Source of the DNA: Macquaria australasica
Lineage: Eukaryota; Chordata; Actinopteri; Centrarchiformes; Percichthyidae
Length of the DNA stretch: 64,000 nt
Direction: 5' to 3'
NCBI GenBank assembly: GCA_005408345.1
Contig: SEMN01000133.1
Coordinates: 868,001 to 932,000, forward strand
Shown: positions 14,176 to 28,371 of the stretch, in pieces
Layout of the letters: each line of letters begins with the position of its first letter
Position numbering within the stretch: position 1 is the stretch's first letter
Translations under genes and position numbers: made by a program
Notes under the pieces: generated by a model
What the model was told of the DNA's origin: nothing
What the model saw: the letters and a program-made list of their open reading frames with translations, nothing else
The model's database searches: none

Positions 14176-16309
14176 GTTGTTTAGATAGTTTTGGTTCCTT
14201 TTTTTCTCACTAGCTCACGGTGGCAGGCATATGTTCTGTCAGACATCCTTTTCTGCTCAACCATATGCATATGATGAGGCCGTCCATGTAATTTGTTCAA
14301 CCAGCTTTAAAGAAACCTATGTTTGTTTTCATTGCCAATGTAGGAAGCAGTGTGAGTTTGTTATAGCAGCAAAAAGTAAGGGTGGTGAGGTCGGGGAACT
14401 GGATGGTTGCACAAGCTTTCAACATTGGAGACCTGTGTTTGTGTCCCATTTCTTACCAACAAACAGACTGTCTAATTTGGTTTCTTTTAACTGTGAAATT
14501 AATTCTTTTCCCTAACATTTTCCAAGTAGTTTTAATTGCTTCAAAGGCCCAATGAAACAACAGTTAGAACGTCTTCAGCTTCTGTATTCACCAGTGAAAC
14601 GGAATATGTTGGTGTGATATATAGCTTTGAGACTGAGTTGATCAAATCATTCGGAGATTTTTATTGTTAGCAAAGATGACTCTTTAGAGAATATGCAGCA
14701 ATACAGAGTTGTAGGGGGATGTGGAGCTGTAGCGGACTGTTCATTTCCACCCACACCTCCTTCATCTGCGCTGTTAAATCAGGAAGAGGAGGACAGGGAG
14801 GAATGAATGAATTAGACCTCAATCCTGCTCTTTTAGAAATATAATGTGCAAAGTGTTTGCCATCTGATATCCAAACACACACTTTTGGCCCATGATATCG
14901 CTCTGCTACCAACTATAATTGACAGTCAAGTGTGGTTTTATATGATGGGAGGGTTTAGCTGGTCACCCCAAATCACACTGATTGAAAACATTTATATTTA
15001 CACCCCTGAGTGAAAAGAAAAGGGATTGATTTTGGTATTTAAATATAATTTTTTTTAAAAATATACTTGATATATACCAAGAGACAACACAACAACCAAT
15101 GCAGGGGCAAGGGATAAAAAGTTGGAATTTGTTGAATTTGTTTGATGTAAAGGACCACAGATACGTGTTGCATGGTGTGTTGAGATGCGTGAGGTGCGTT
15201 TTTAGGTCTGCATGTCTGCTCCTCTTAAGCCTCTGAAAGCTACAGTTACCAAGAAACCCCCTCTAGGCATTTTTCATCTATCTTCAAGTATGTTTCAGCC
15301 TTGGGTGAATAAGTGAATCAGTCACTCAGTCAGTGACTAGAATGTGTTTTTATGATCGACGTTCTGTAGTTGGTAGTTAATGTCTCAAAAGGCAGATAAG
15401 TAATCAAGGTCAAAGCAAATATTCAAATGTCTTGTTGAAATACCAAAGATTCTACAAAATGTAGTAAGATTATTGGTTTAACCTAAAAATAGAAGCTACT
15501 CCCACCAGCTTCTTACACAGCTTCTTTCTTTTTTGCCTACAGCTCCATTCATACAGTATCTCCTGATGCTATACTGCAAATGCTCTACTAAAAATTAGGC
15601 CAGATGAGACCTTTGATGGAAGTGATATGTATTGATTTTTAATAAGAGACTTCTGCAGCTTTTAAGATATTGCTTTCACAATCATAATCAATTAGAGCAT
15701 CAGAACTGAGCCATTAAGCTGAGTGTTGCTTTACACTTACTGTATTTTCATCATTTGGCATTTTGATGATAATGGAGTAAACTATCTTGGGCTCTATTTC
15801 AGAGTCTTCCCTAAGTGCTCAACTGACAAGAAGACTGCTAACAAAGTATAGTTTATGGTTCATTTCATATAATTTTTGTTCTCATTAAGCTGCTCTGACC
15901 ACTTGCTTTGTGTAAGAGCGCACTGGATTTACGTGACAAAATATGAAAAATAAGAACATAAATCATGATATAAATATCATCGTGAGCAATACTTTAATTT
16001 GTCAGCAGAAATTGCTATTAGAGCATGCACGCAATGTGAAGGAGGAAGTTCATTTCCTACGAAGAAATGTAGAAATGTCCTAAAAGCCCTCTTTCCATCC
16101 TAAACTCTGAAGATGTCAATAAATTGTTATTGGTTATTTTAAATCACTCACAGTCATCAGAAAATGTGTTGTGACTGGCGTATCCTGTTCAAGATTGTTA
16201 ATGAAGATTAAGCGAAGAAAAAGGAATAAAACAACAAAAAGGAAATAAAGCTTAGGTCTTGTTAAGACAAAGAAGAGAGGGCTCGAAGAGGTCACAGACG
16301 CAGTCTCTA
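14176..16309. other. Gene-free host DNA
   Basis: No gene or repeat family recognised. Open frames of up to 94 codons (14231-14515) show no domain. Confidence 0.5.
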
Positions 16310-16836
16310 CCTGGATTATGTTCAGAGGCAACGTTTTTTTTGAGTAAATTAAGCGCTACATTTATGTACCGCACCAGAGCAGAGTCACGGGGAGGTGACC
16401 GGGTTCCTGAGTCCTGTCTGTGGTTATCTTTAGGCAACAAAAGCACTTTGGTTAAAGTTAGAGAAAGAACGTGGTTGTGATGAAATGTTGATAAACATGT
16501 CGTGTCTCCTGCTTTAAGTAACTGCTGACTTTTTCTGTATTAAACCAAACCATAATCTCTCCCTAAATTTAACCAAAGTGCTTTTGATGGCTAAACATAA
16601 TCCTAAAAAGTTTAATAATGCTGTAGTCTCTACGTGCGGATATTGTATTGTAAGATCAGATATATAGGTGGAAAACATATGAAATACGTGGTCAGTGAAC
16701 ATTTTACTGATACCTTCAGTATCAACATTTTGTGACTTGCCAGGTGCGTTTATTAACAACATTTCCTCATTATGTCAATAGAAAATGTAATCCATGTGAA
16801 TTTAGCTGTATATAAAAATAATTTCTAGGAGACAGG
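16310..16836 (+). mobile_element. MITE family B copy, 5' truncated
   Basis: This matches 45064-45640 over roughly 500 bp: CCTGGATTATGTTCA, TAAGCGCTACAT, TCCTGAGTCCTGT, ACATTTTACTGATA, TTCAGTATCAACATTTT and GTAATCCATGTG all recur in the same order. The right end ATTTCTAGGAGACAGG (16821-16836) is the inverse of the left end of the 45-kb copy. The left terminal repeat is not found, so this copy is truncated. It is non-coding. Confidence 0.8.
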
Positions 16837-18884
16837 ACTGTGCTAATGATGTAGCTAATGGGAAACATGGGAAGACATTAGAAAAATGCTATCTATTTTG
16901 AACTGGCATGAACACGTCTACACTTTCAATTAGCGTATTCTTCTATTATGATATTTTATGTTTCTCTTAGAAGGAGATACTCAGTGTTCTGGGCCTGTTG
17001 TTTCCCAAAAGCATATTGAGGCTAAGATTAGAAGTCCATAGAAGTCCATATTCTTTAAATAGGGCTATGATCATCTTAGCATTAGGATGCTTTAGGGAAA
17101 CGAAGGGTAAGTAGCTCTCAGACAAATTTCTTGTGAAGTGAAAATGGACTATATAAGTTTAAGCTTTTAAGACCTTTGTTTGCTTTGAGCATCTATCGTT
17201 GTAAGACTAAACGATATGTTTGTAGTGGAGGTGAGCTGAGTTTACCTGAAGCATGTACAGCTTAATGAGAATGGCATAGCATTGCCTTGAGCAAGACTTA
17301 AAATGAATAAAATGTCGTTTAGCCTCAACAGTTTACCTGGTGCGCTGTGGGGAAACTATAAACATTTGCTTCTAACCACCAATGCCTAAAGCTTTCGAGA
17401 GAAAGACCAGTATATGTGAGTATGTAAAAGACAAACATTTATACTAACATACACTGTCACTAATGTTTTAGTGAGAGACCAATTTAGAATTTAATGATGC
17501 ACTGACATTTGTGCAAGTATGGACTCCTACAGAGGAGTCACGCCTTTACAATCATATGATTTGTTAATCTGTGTCAGTGTCTGCCTGTGTGGTGCAGCAG
17601 CAGGATCAGCCAGATCTGTGCAAGCATTCCCGCCACTGGTCAAAGTGATTGAATCTGGCATTCCAGCATCTGGTTAATGTGAACTATGTGTCGCCTAGCC
17701 AATGCCAACATACGTATCACGCCAATGTCCCAGCAGATGAGTAGCTAAGACCCTTCAGAGGAGCCTCAAGGAATTCTTTGTTTATACTTCTTCCTGAGCA
17801 ATCTGGGAGTATTGGCACATAACCTGTGCTACCATGTCCAAGATATTTCAGAGTCTGGCTCTCCTTTAAGTTTCATAATTTCAAAAACACATTGACTAGC
17901 CTGATATTCAGACTGAACTAACATTTTGTTTCACTTCATTCATTCAGCCTGACATTGTGTTTATCTTAACGGATTCTTTGTTCAGGATGATAGTGCGGGG
18001 GTCACGGCTGGGGTAAATGTTTGTTTAGTTTTGCCCTAACCAATTAGAAGCCACCAATGTCATTTTCAGTTGGCATGGAAGCTGTGTTAGTGGTTGCTCT
18101 AGGAGCAGTTAAGGTTTTCAAAACTATCAAATAAATTTGAAAGATTAAAAGATTTTATTTTATTTTAGTTGTCTTACAACTCTGAGTACAGTCATGCCAA
18201 TCTCTCCTCCAAAGAGACACGGAGAATCACACTTAGTTTGTCTATTCATCTCAGAAAAAAACCAAACATTTAAAACCCATTCCTAGGTGTCAATTTGCAA
18301 CCGGCTAAGAAGGACTGAGTGGTATGCAGAGTAAATTACTTTACCACATTCTTTGAAAAACTCATAGAACAAGAGACAGGGAAGAGCAAAGCATGTTTGA
18401 GAGATGCTGCTTAATCTGCAGCACACTGCTTGAAGGAAGGCAACATGGGCTTGTGTTGCAAGGGTTGTCTACACTTCCTTCCTCCTGGATGATCTTAGCT
18501 GTAATGACTTGGGACTCTGCCCTGAGTTGTAACACTGAATTATGAGGTGAGAAATGGAGTCAGGCTGGAGGGGTAAGTGTTGACACGTCATGTCTGTTTA
18601 TTCACAAACACCAAAGACATCACTTACAGCCTTGTGACTCTTGATGTTTCAGAGATTTGGTGCTTACACAAACGTGCAGAAGCTGCCTTCAGTCTCAGTT
18701 AGGTTTGTATTGTGTGTGAGCTGAATCAATAACAACGTGTGATCTCCCCGATGGATTTGTAAAATACAAAAGACTGCTACGCTCAACTTTCAAACTCACC
18801 TAGTTTATTGAAAATGGTGGTTTCATACAAAGTTTACATATAAGGCTATAACATTTCATTATAAATTCATGTGTCAATTTATTT
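16837..18884. other. Gene-free host DNA
   Basis: No gene or known repeat family seen. A 12-bp tandem duplication (GAAGTCCATA repeated) lies at about 17031-17051. Confidence 0.5.
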
Positions 18885-19150
18885 AGATTATTCAATTAAT
18901 TGTTTTGCTATAAGATGAAAAATGCCCATCACAGGCTCCCAGAACCCAAGGTAACGTCTTCAAATGGCTTGTTTTGTCTGATCAACAGTCCAAAACCCAA
19001 GGCGATTCAGTTTTCTATCTTGTTAGACAAGGCAAAGCAGCAAATCCTCATATTTGAGAAGTTGAAACAATGAAATGTTTGCCGTTTTTGTTGGATAAAT
19101 GATTAAATGATTAATCAAATAATCACTCATTAGTGATCAAATAATTGCCT
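18885..19150 (+). repeat. Probable dispersed fish repeat
   Basis: The phrases CAACAGTCCAAAACCCAA, AAAGCAGCAAATCCTCA and TTTGAGAAGTTG, followed by a terminal AT-rich run with several GATTAATC-like words, are ones I recognise from a repeat widespread in teleost introns and UTRs. No second copy exists in this window, so the call rests on recognition alone and the ends are approximate. Confidence 0.5.
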
Positions 19151-21870
19151 GATTGCCTCAGCAGTATTAAATTCGGTAATATAACATAATGTAGTAATAA
19201 TGAATTACCCATGCTATATTTTGCTATGGTAATTGACCATCAATGTGGCAAAAAATTATTTACCAAATAAAACATCTGAATTGCCATTCATAAACACTAA
19301 TTCTGACCCCAAATTTCCCTGCCTGCTCTTCCATAATATTTCCTGAAAAAGGGTCTGCTCTCCAAGAGATAATGTTATTATCACTGCATCCCTTAGTAAA
19401 ACGTTGTTTATTCCATTAATTACCATTCCTTTTTTTATATGCTGCACTGTAGCTGTGGGGGCTATCTGGCACATGCAGCCAGGCAGAGCCTGTAAAAACC
19501 CTTCTGGAAGATTCATAAAAGTATAAACCACAGGCAACCTCTCCTGAGGGCCTCTTAATGGGTCTGTGTCTTTCAGGAAGTGTTAAAATGTAAATTATGG
19601 AGAATTTTACACTTTACAATGACAGCCTGGGGAACAGTGAGAGGCAGACCCAGGGTGGATCCCTATCTTGGCAACAGTTTCCAATAATCTATTTCTGCAA
19701 TTGCCAATGGCCAGGATATACCTAAAGTAATGTAACATAAAAGCCACAGGACTGCAATAAAAGCAGCACACCTTTTCAAGTGTAAGTCATTGTATGAAGA
19801 TAGAAAACAAAACTAATTTAGCCTCTGGAGAGTTTACAAAGCCTCTGTGGGAGAAGATGCTCATTTTTTATATCTTTACAATGGCAGCTCCATAATCTCA
19901 CAAGTACATTTATAGGCTTTAACAAAGCCGTAACACTCAGTTAGATTGCCTGGCTTGTCAATGAGTAGAATGACCGACTTAGTTTAGAAAGTGCTTTTCA
20001 CTGAACAGTTGTGATGTTGGTGAGCGAAAATTAAGGTCCCCCCAGAGATGCAGCGCCAGTTATCAGTTGAAAAAAAAGCAATCAGCCAGCTGCTCTCACA
20101 CTGTGAGCGAGGGAAATCGTTAAAGTAAAATGTCTCATATATCTATCTAAAGGACTAAGACAGGTGTTTCCTGCTACTGTACGTTGCTGGGTGCTACACT
20201 AACTAAGAAAAACAAGTACAACAACAAAACATACATAAATATTACATTTACATTTTTCTATAGCCTTTTTGGTTTTTAGGGATGAATATTTTTAATGAAC
20301 TTGTTTTATAAGATATAGGCTACTGTGTGTTTCTTTCAAACTTATAAACTTTCCAACTAATATATCTTTTTGCCCGATAAACCGTCACCATGGGCTGTGT
20401 TCTTGAAAACTTCACTGCATGAGTAGAAGCACCACCTTAAGAGCTGTGAGGTGTGAAGTGTGGCATAGTAATAAGTCTTTTTCTCCCACATCTGGCCACA
20501 TTTGTGTCTGAGAATGTCAGTTTCAGCTCAGGGCCATGTATCTGTAGTCTTTTAGCACCTCCTATGTGAATAAGAAATGTAGTGAAGCAGAATTGACTGT
20601 CTGCTCGCCTTCTCAACTCATTTCAAATAAAACATCTTAATGGTCTTACTAATGGCAATCATCATGGTTGTAAAAAAAAGTTTAATTACAACAAGCAGTA
20701 TAACAATTGGATTCTCATTATTCCCACCTGTAAAATTCCAGCCAATTCAGATCCTACTCCTGTGAGCAAAGGTTATGCCTAAGAAACATATCCCTGCTTT
20801 GATGAATCTTTGATTTTGTGTCATCTTTTGAGTCAACAACAAAAAAGCCCTTCATTAACCAGAGTGAGCCAAGAGTGGGAAGGGGAGGTGGAGGGATGGA
20901 TAGAAGATTAAACGGCTGTAGATTTAAACACACACTTTTAACACCGAACGGCCAAACAGGAGAGGAAGAGAGGAAACCTCAAGGAGATGAAGAGATCTTT
21001 GAAGTGACACTCAGGACTTGTTTGAAGTTGTTCACTTGTCCAGAAGCAAAGATGGGTCTGTACTGTCCGTTTGGATTTGGCCTCACACTTTACCTTTGAT
21101 GACACAGATTCAACATAGCAGTGTCGATTCAGAGCAGTGTAGATATACTGTATGTGTCCTTCTAGAGAGCCGCTAAAATGTTAAAAGAAAACAGTTTGAT
21201 TTAAAAGTTATCACTACAAAGCACATTGCTGCCGTGAAGGAACATGAAGTCCACAGGAGCGTGCCGGGAATCATTTGCTGCTGCACTTTTCCAAACATTG
21301 AAATGATTGAAATGTTGGCGCCATCAGTGGGGAAGTGTTGACCTCTGGCATCATTGCAGATTATGACAGTGAGATCAGGCTTGTAATATAACCCATTAAC
21401 TAGCTGACACCAATATTATCTGCATGCAGGTTGACCAGTAGGCAAAAAGTCTTCCCCCACACCTCACCTCAGTCTGTATCCAGACTGAAACTGCAACACT
21501 TTAGCTATTAAAATATTCTCTAATTGATCTGTCACTAAGCCCTTCCCCCTTTAGTTACTGTCGCTACGCCTGTTGAGCTTTTAATTCTAGTGCAGCACGT
21601 ACTATATGGAGTTTACAATGAGAGCAGTGGCAGATTCGCCAGTTGAAATTCTTAGTAATTTGTAGAACAATGGGTCCTTCATTTCAAACAAAATTAGGCA
21701 AAAGCTTCTCACTTTTATAGACCATCAATTTCACTGGCTGCCACTGACAGACTTGATCAGCTATAGCTACCTAGTGAATTAAGCTTGTACCAAACCCAAA
21801 GTTTGGTACTATGTATGGCCATTAAATGTACTCACTCATCAGTTAGTTCTCTGTGTAGTAGTTTTGACTG
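19151..21870. other. Gene-free host DNA, possible conserved element at 19250-19640
   Basis: No exon is supported. The part from about 19250 to 19640 has balanced, unique sequence with a TTCCATTAATTACCATTCC core and no repeat signature, the texture typical of vertebrate conserved non-coding elements. This is an impression from composition only. Confidence 0.4.
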
Positions 21871-22320
21871 TTAATTCAATTCAATTCAGTTTTATTTATA
21901 TAGCGCCATATCATAACAAAGTTATCTCAGGGCACTTTTTCGAATAGAGCAGGTCTAGACTGACTCTTTATATTTACAGAGACCCAACAGTTCCCACCAT
22001 GAGCAAGCACTATGCAACAGTGGCAAGGAAAAACTCCCTTTTAACAGGTAGAAACCTCGAGCAGAACCAGGCTCAAGGTGGGCGGTCATCTGCCTCGACC
22101 GGTTGGGTTGAAGGGGGAAGGGGGGGAGCGGGAGAGAGAGAGCAGGAGGAAAGAGAACATACAGCAGCTCAATACAGCATAGATATGGTAATGGCATTGA
22201 TGTTAACACCAACAGAAACAACACTAAGAGCAACATTATAATAGCAATACTAAGAACAGCAACAACAGCAATAGCATCAGCGGGTGCAGAGCAGGAGCAC
22301 GGGGGCAGCAGGCGGCAGTT
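21871..22320 (-). repeat. Teleost interspersed repeat with LINE-like 3' tail
   Basis: On the minus strand the element ends in GGCGCTATATAAATAAAA followed by a short AATTG repeat. That is the usual 3' tail of L2-type LINEs and of SINEs that borrow their machinery. The body contains CAAGGAAAAACTCCCTTTTA, GAAACCTCGAGCAGAACC and a GGGCGG/CTGCCTCGACCGGTTGG block, phrases recurrent in many fish genomes. The distal part is a loose AACAACAGCAATA-type low-complexity run. It has no reading frame of its own; two short open frames over it are incidental. Confidence 0.7.
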
Positions 22321-23459
22321 AGTGTGTTAGTGCCGGAGGCCACCATTTACGCTCTGGATTCAAATGGCATGCATGCACAAGGGACTCACAAGAAACAATG
22401 CTTGCACGTACTGGACGGAATTCAGAAAACAAGAGCAATGCGCATATTGCTCTTAATGTGAGCGCAAATGCATCATTTGCACGTAATGACGTACTCCGGA
22501 AGAGTGGAACAGCCAGTCCCAGACATTTTGAATAAAACTCTAAGACTTGTATTATCAAGACATTCTTAGTATCACCACCAGTAAGCACAGGTGTCTTTTA
22601 AGGATTAGAACTTTGGTGAAATTTAGTCTACAGCTGATTTTTTGGTGCATAATGAAGGGTCAGTTACAGAATCAAAAATCAATCAACCAGCCAAAATTGA
22701 AATAGCATCTCTAACAAATAATACTTTCTTTACAATGATGTTATTCTATGCTGTGTAATATTTTGAGAGAACGTTTGAAGTGCACTGAAGGCAAACTATG
22801 AAGATTGAATACTGTTTACACGTATACGCCTGAGTCAGGTTTAAATTTTGTCAAAACAAATGTGTTTCTTTGCTAACATTTTACAAACAGCTTTGTTCGG
22901 CTCACATTTCATGAGCCTCATTGATAGTAGAGATCTAGTATGGGATTCTGTTGGATTCACGTCTCCTCTGGCCTTTGCACGTCCTTGTGTCCGTTCTTTG
23001 GAGGATAGTTCCAGAGATAGTTCATTGTTGTAATAGCTCCTCTGTTTTCTGCTGCAAGGTCATGAGTGATTCTGTCTTTCTGTTGAATTACTGTTAGTGG
23101 GATATAACAGAAATAGACAGCATAATCCTAATCCATTCATATCTCAATTGAAACAGAGAGGAAAAGGAAGATGGTAAGATGAAAAAAAAAGCAAGGTTAA
23201 AAATGAATACACACACAAATTGTACATGTACAGTAGGTCATTTCCGATTGTTGAGGAAATTTCTCTCCGCTGATCTTCACTGAAAGGATTTTCCGTGTAT
23301 GAAGCTCTGCCTGGAGGGCTTTCTGTGAGAAGAACCAAAACAAGCCAACAATGCTCCTTGTTTCTGTAACAACAGACACTCATATCATCTTGTGTGTTGC
23401 TCAGTCTTATTTTTTTACCCTTTAAGTGGAGAGCTGTCCTTGAATTAGATGAAACAAAC
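22321..23459. other. Gene-free host DNA
   Basis: No gene recognised. A small perfect stem (AAGAGCAAT / ATTGCTCTT around GCGCAT) lies near 22430-22453. Confidence 0.45.
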
Positions 23460-23492
23460 AAACAAACACACAAACAAACAAACAAAAAAACA
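23455..23492. repeat. (AAAC)n simple repeat
   Basis: About nine AAAC/ACAA units with one CACA interruption. Confidence 0.85.
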
Positions 23493-26400
23493 ACAGGCAG
23501 GCAGAATATTACATTTTTCTATATCCACTGATTTAGCCTACATGTCAGAATCAGATATTTAGATCACAGGATCCTGGCAACTACTGGCCAGGATACCATT
23601 AAGTTTTTATAGATATTCATTTGATGCTTTGGTCTATGACAAACTATCTTAAAACCCCATGTAATGACATTATGCCTGTCATAATTTCATAATTTGTGTG
23701 ATTAATATTTAATCAGCATCTTTAATGCAACAGACTTACTAAAAATCTAGGCAATTCTTTATTTGCCATTCTATATACCAGTTGTGAAGTTATCAATAAT
23801 TGATTTCAGTGATATAATGAGTGATGATAAATGGGATGTAAAGAGAAAGGGATTTATGAAGATGATCCAACTCTTTTCTTCAGTGTATTTCATTTATTAA
23901 TTAACAAATTAATTAATTAATTAATTAATTAAATGAAAGAAACAGATAGAAAAAGTAAGAAATAAAAAACACCAGGCCAGTTGCTTAGCAAGACCACATA
24001 CCCTGAGGGGATATTGTCATAAACTGACCATGACCCACTGACTCATGACTTACTGTAGATAAATGGTACTGGACATGTTTTTCTTTTACGTAGCCAGAAG
24101 CTTCTGTGTATCCCAAAAGCTCTGTATACTCTAGTATTGCAATATGGCTTCCAGCCATCAGTGGCAGGACTGAGCACAACCCTATACTGCACGTAGCCAA
24201 GAAATGATGTGCTCCCTGGTGGAACTGACATTGGTTGTATTGCATTTAATGGAAATCACATGCCTTCCATCAGAGTATGTATTTTTATGTTAAACCCACC
24301 TGATATACTTTTTTTTCTCCTGATAGGTCAACCTGTGAGTACACATTTTCAACATTTGTTCATTAACAAACGGCTGAATTCTTGAACTGAATGGGTTAGT
24401 TAATAGCTGTCTTTATTACACAGTGTTGGCCTGCTGCAACCATATCTTATTTTTTTGTCATTTTTTTGCATGTAATCCTTCAGAAGACTTATGTTAGGTG
24501 GAGGCACCTTGTACTACTTACTGTGTTGATGTGCTGACAACTGGGTGTATTGACACAATGCAAGGATGCTTTTGGCACAATGGCAAGGACACAAGACAAA
24601 AATGTATGCATGTACGTCATGTTACTGCACCATAATGGCAAATGTCTTGCAAATACTTTGTCCTTATGATGAATGAGTTAATATCCATATGTTCAATAGC
24701 TAGACTGCAATAATAATGTAAATCTCAAACTGCTCATTATGTGCTTTGTGTATATTCAAGACCATCTTTATGCCCATGTACCCGTGAACCATTATATCAA
24801 CAATACACAACTGTAATTGTCATGGAGCACTTACTGTATATGAAGTAATGTGTATTTTAATGGAAAAAAAGCAAGCATGCTCTGCTAACATTTAAATATC
24901 TCATAAACGTTAGCTTATTTGTTTGCACATTTTCAAGGATAAACCCCTTGAGGCAAACTACCTTGTTTTCAAGGAGGTCATTAAAACAAAATAGACATAA
25001 ATAAACATTAATAAACAATTAAAGAATAAAATACGTAAAAGAAAACCCACAAAATAAGACAATATTTAAAACAATTCCAAGTTTGTGAGAGTACACGACT
25101 GAATTAATGCCCCAGATAACATCAATGGGCATAACAGTAAAAGTAAACAACAAATTAATGTGGTTGGCATTGCATTTAAGTATCCACATCCTTGGGGAGA
25201 GTAACCTTGCCTTAATAAGGGCTGTAAAAGAAAAAAAACAAGGTTGCCAGTTTGGGCAGCCATTAAAGACTGACATCCTTGCACTCCCTCACATTTGGTC
25301 CTTAGAGGGAGTAAATAGGATCTACTGACAATGTTTACCCACAGGCCATCCAGATCTAATCAAGAGGTGAAAAACGCAGAGGTAAATGGAAACGCCACAA
25401 ATCTTGCACCGCACCACTGCTTTGCCACGGCTGTTTTAAATAGATCAATTGCCTCAGCTCGCATTGTCAGGCCCTTAATATCCTCCCCCCAGGCTTGTGG
25501 TTTAGCTCTTTAGTCCCATAAAAATAGACTTGATGGATGGCTTTGCAGCACTCTGACAGAGGCAAGGGAATCCCCAAAATGCTTCCCCTCTCAACCTCGC
25601 TCTCTCCACCACCACCCCCATCCATCCACCCTCCTGGAGCCAGTTGGCAGGCTTGTTGTTCAGCATTTTGCCAGCCTCGCTTTGCTTTTTTGTTAGATTG
25701 AATCACAAGTTCAGTATATTCTGGGGCTCTTACACAGGTCAGTCTGATTGAGGGACAAAGTTTATCTGTTGCAGATGAATGGATTGTAGCCAAGATGCAT
25801 GGGGGGGAGAAACAAAGACAGAAAAGGGCAGCTAAAGGGAGAAAACCAGACAGAGATCTAGTGTCATGTTAGTCATGAAATCTGAAAGGTGCAAGTAAGG
25901 GAGAGTAAGGTTGAAATGAAGAAAGTAACAGTGTTAAGAAGTGTGTCTGAGTGTGCACATGTGTAACATACTTTACTCTGTTTCTGCCTCATTTTTAAAT
26001 AATATATACCTCCTTCACTCACCATCAATGGGTCTGGTCTTCTCAAGCCAAAGGCCAAATATCCGCTGTTTACTACATATAAATCTTCAGTTGGTACACT
26101 AAATAATGTAGTGCCAAGTCGGGAAAGCTAGAGTGAGAGAGAGAGAAGAGGGCACATGAGGCTCCATAAGGCTCATACAAATAGAAAAGGCTCCGGATCT
26201 GCCAGTGATCATACTAAACTGAGACATTTGTCTCTGTTGGTTCTGTCCTGCTGTGCCCGCTTTGGGACGATTAAACTCCAGCCGACATCAGGCTGTCCAG
26301 GAGCAGATGAAACCTTTTTAAGCCACACTATGAAAAATGACAGGGTGCAGAAGTGTTTGCTCGTAGTTTTGGTTCAACATTACTCAATGTAGGACACATT

Positions 26401-28011
26401 ATTCTACCCCCACCATTCAGTATGAAGTATTGAAACAATTGCCCCTTGGGAAAAACTGCACAGGCTCTGACTTTTAAAGGAAATTGCAAATACACCATTA
26501 ATGATATAGCACAGGCTTTCTCTCTCTTTTATAACAAAGAAAAGATGTGTGAAAGTGGAAGGTGCCAAGATCAACTTGAGAAATTCATAACCTTGACATA
26601 TTTGCTCTTAATCATGGTCTTATGCATTCAGAATACTCTCACTGAAAAGACAAAAACTGAGTCCCAGTTGTTTTTTCACAACAACTGGTTCAAATTACAA
26701 AAGTAGTTTGAGTATCTGTGGACTTTGGTGCAGATAAAGCAGATTTGAAAGTGACAAAAATCTATTCCTCCAGAGTTTGCTCCATTTTTTCATCCATTGG
26801 CATAATTTAAACTCCACAGCCCAATATGTAAAGTAACAGAAACCCTTAGTGCAAGAACTGTGGAAGGTCTTTCTTAAGCAGTTTTGCCATTTCTCTCGCA
26901 CAGAACATAACTCAGCTGCCAGCATTGTGTGTGATGTGTGAGGGGTCAAGGGGAGCAAAATATCCTGCAAAGACTAGATGATTACTTCACCAGATATGTA
27001 AGCAGCTGCCTTAGGCGAGGCCCACCTGGTTATAGCTTCAATGTGCATTCTGAATCCCAATGTCTATGGAAATAACACAAATCTCCTCAGTGCAGTCAGG
27101 CTGTAGCCACGCTCCACTTGCTGATTGTGATTCTATTGTGTTTTTATTAGCGTCTCAGGATTTTGGGCTTAGCTCTTTAGCGCACATCAGTTTCTAAACT
27201 AAATCTTATCTAATTTGCCTTTAGTCTTCAGCCTGACCCACTGTCTACCTGGCCATCTCAAGGCAAGCTAATATCCTCTTCTCTGTCCCCCTATATGTCC
27301 AAACTCTCAGAACAAGCCCTATGTGTCATTTACTCTTCAATGTGCATTAAATGCATCAGACCGCGGGGTGTATTGATTATTTAAAAGCACCACTGGAAGA
27401 AATAGATGTGCCAGCAGTGAGAAGGAGCAGAGGGCAATCTGCATAAAACAACCAATTATATCATTCTTCACCCTCGCCTCATGCTCTGGACTGTGGACCG
27501 GAATTATGGCTATTTAAAACATTACACAAAAAGCAACAAGGGCCTGAGTGGAACATGAACGTGTATTCTGGTACACTTTGTTCAAAAGTAACCCTTCTCT
27601 TTTAGTTATTATCCACAATTTTTGCTGCTTCTGAGAATGAATAGGTCAATGAACAGAAGGGACGCAGGGATTTTTTTTTTCTCTCCCTAAGGCCTTTTTA
27701 TGAGAGGGAGACCTTTTCCATTTTTGGTGTAAGACTTCTCCCGCACGGCTGTTCCTGAGAAAGTTCAGGTGCTGAAAAGCCTATTTGATGGTGATGCCAC
27801 GACCTGGATGAAAAAGTAAAGCATGAAACTTTGAAACACAACAAACAAGCAGGCAAAAATATAAATCTCCTGTCTCCGTCTACATGGAATGACAACCAAG
27901 CAAAAGTGAAAAGGAAATATGAAATATATTTAGAGGCTACCTGTTAAAACCCTTGCCAGTGGTTTGTTGCCAGTAGCCATTTTTTTCACCCTTGAACTCC
28001 TGGCTATGTGA
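23493..28011. other. Gene-free host DNA with possible conserved stretches
   Basis: A (TTAA)n run lies at 23908-23931. Nothing codes convincingly. The stretch at about 25330-25560 (containing TTTTAAATAGATCAATTGCC and CAGGCCCTTAATATCC) and that at 27360-27530 are unique and balanced, and could be conserved non-coding sequence; this is unverified. A 9-bp hairpin (CCAGTTGTT / AACAACTGG) lies near 26662-26686. Confidence 0.4.
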
Positions 28012-28371
28012 TCTCTCAGGAGTCGCTGCCAGTGGGCACTGGTGCAGCAGCGGCTATGTTCTGCTTCCTGGATTGGAGTGAACAGGAGGAAGGTTGGGGA
28101 TGTGAGGGTGCTGGACTATCAGGCGGCACACAGCATTGCCTTTGACAGCCTGGTGTGTGACTACTGGCATCACTACACAGGCCGAGTACCATCAGCAGAC
28201 TTACAGGCACACACATTACATGGCATGGCACACGGTCACAGTGTAAAATCACTTTGTAGTCAGCGTGCATCACACCCTAGAGGCATGTCTATGTGTGTAT
28301 ATATGTGTGCGTGTATGGTGTGCTGTGCGCCCCTGGGCTCATGGGTGCTGAAGGGGAAGGTTAAGCTGTAG
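28012..28371 (+). other. Candidate exon-like open segment (weak)
   Basis: A pyrimidine-rich run ends in CTCTCAG at 28019, a fair splice acceptor. The following sequence is GC-richer than its surroundings and stays open in one frame to a stop at 28369-28371; a second frame is also open for about 40 codons. No domain or known protein is recognised in either, and no strong donor is visible inside. The downstream part degenerates into GTGTGTAT-type repeats. It may be a chance open frame in a GC-rich patch. Confidence 0.2.
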
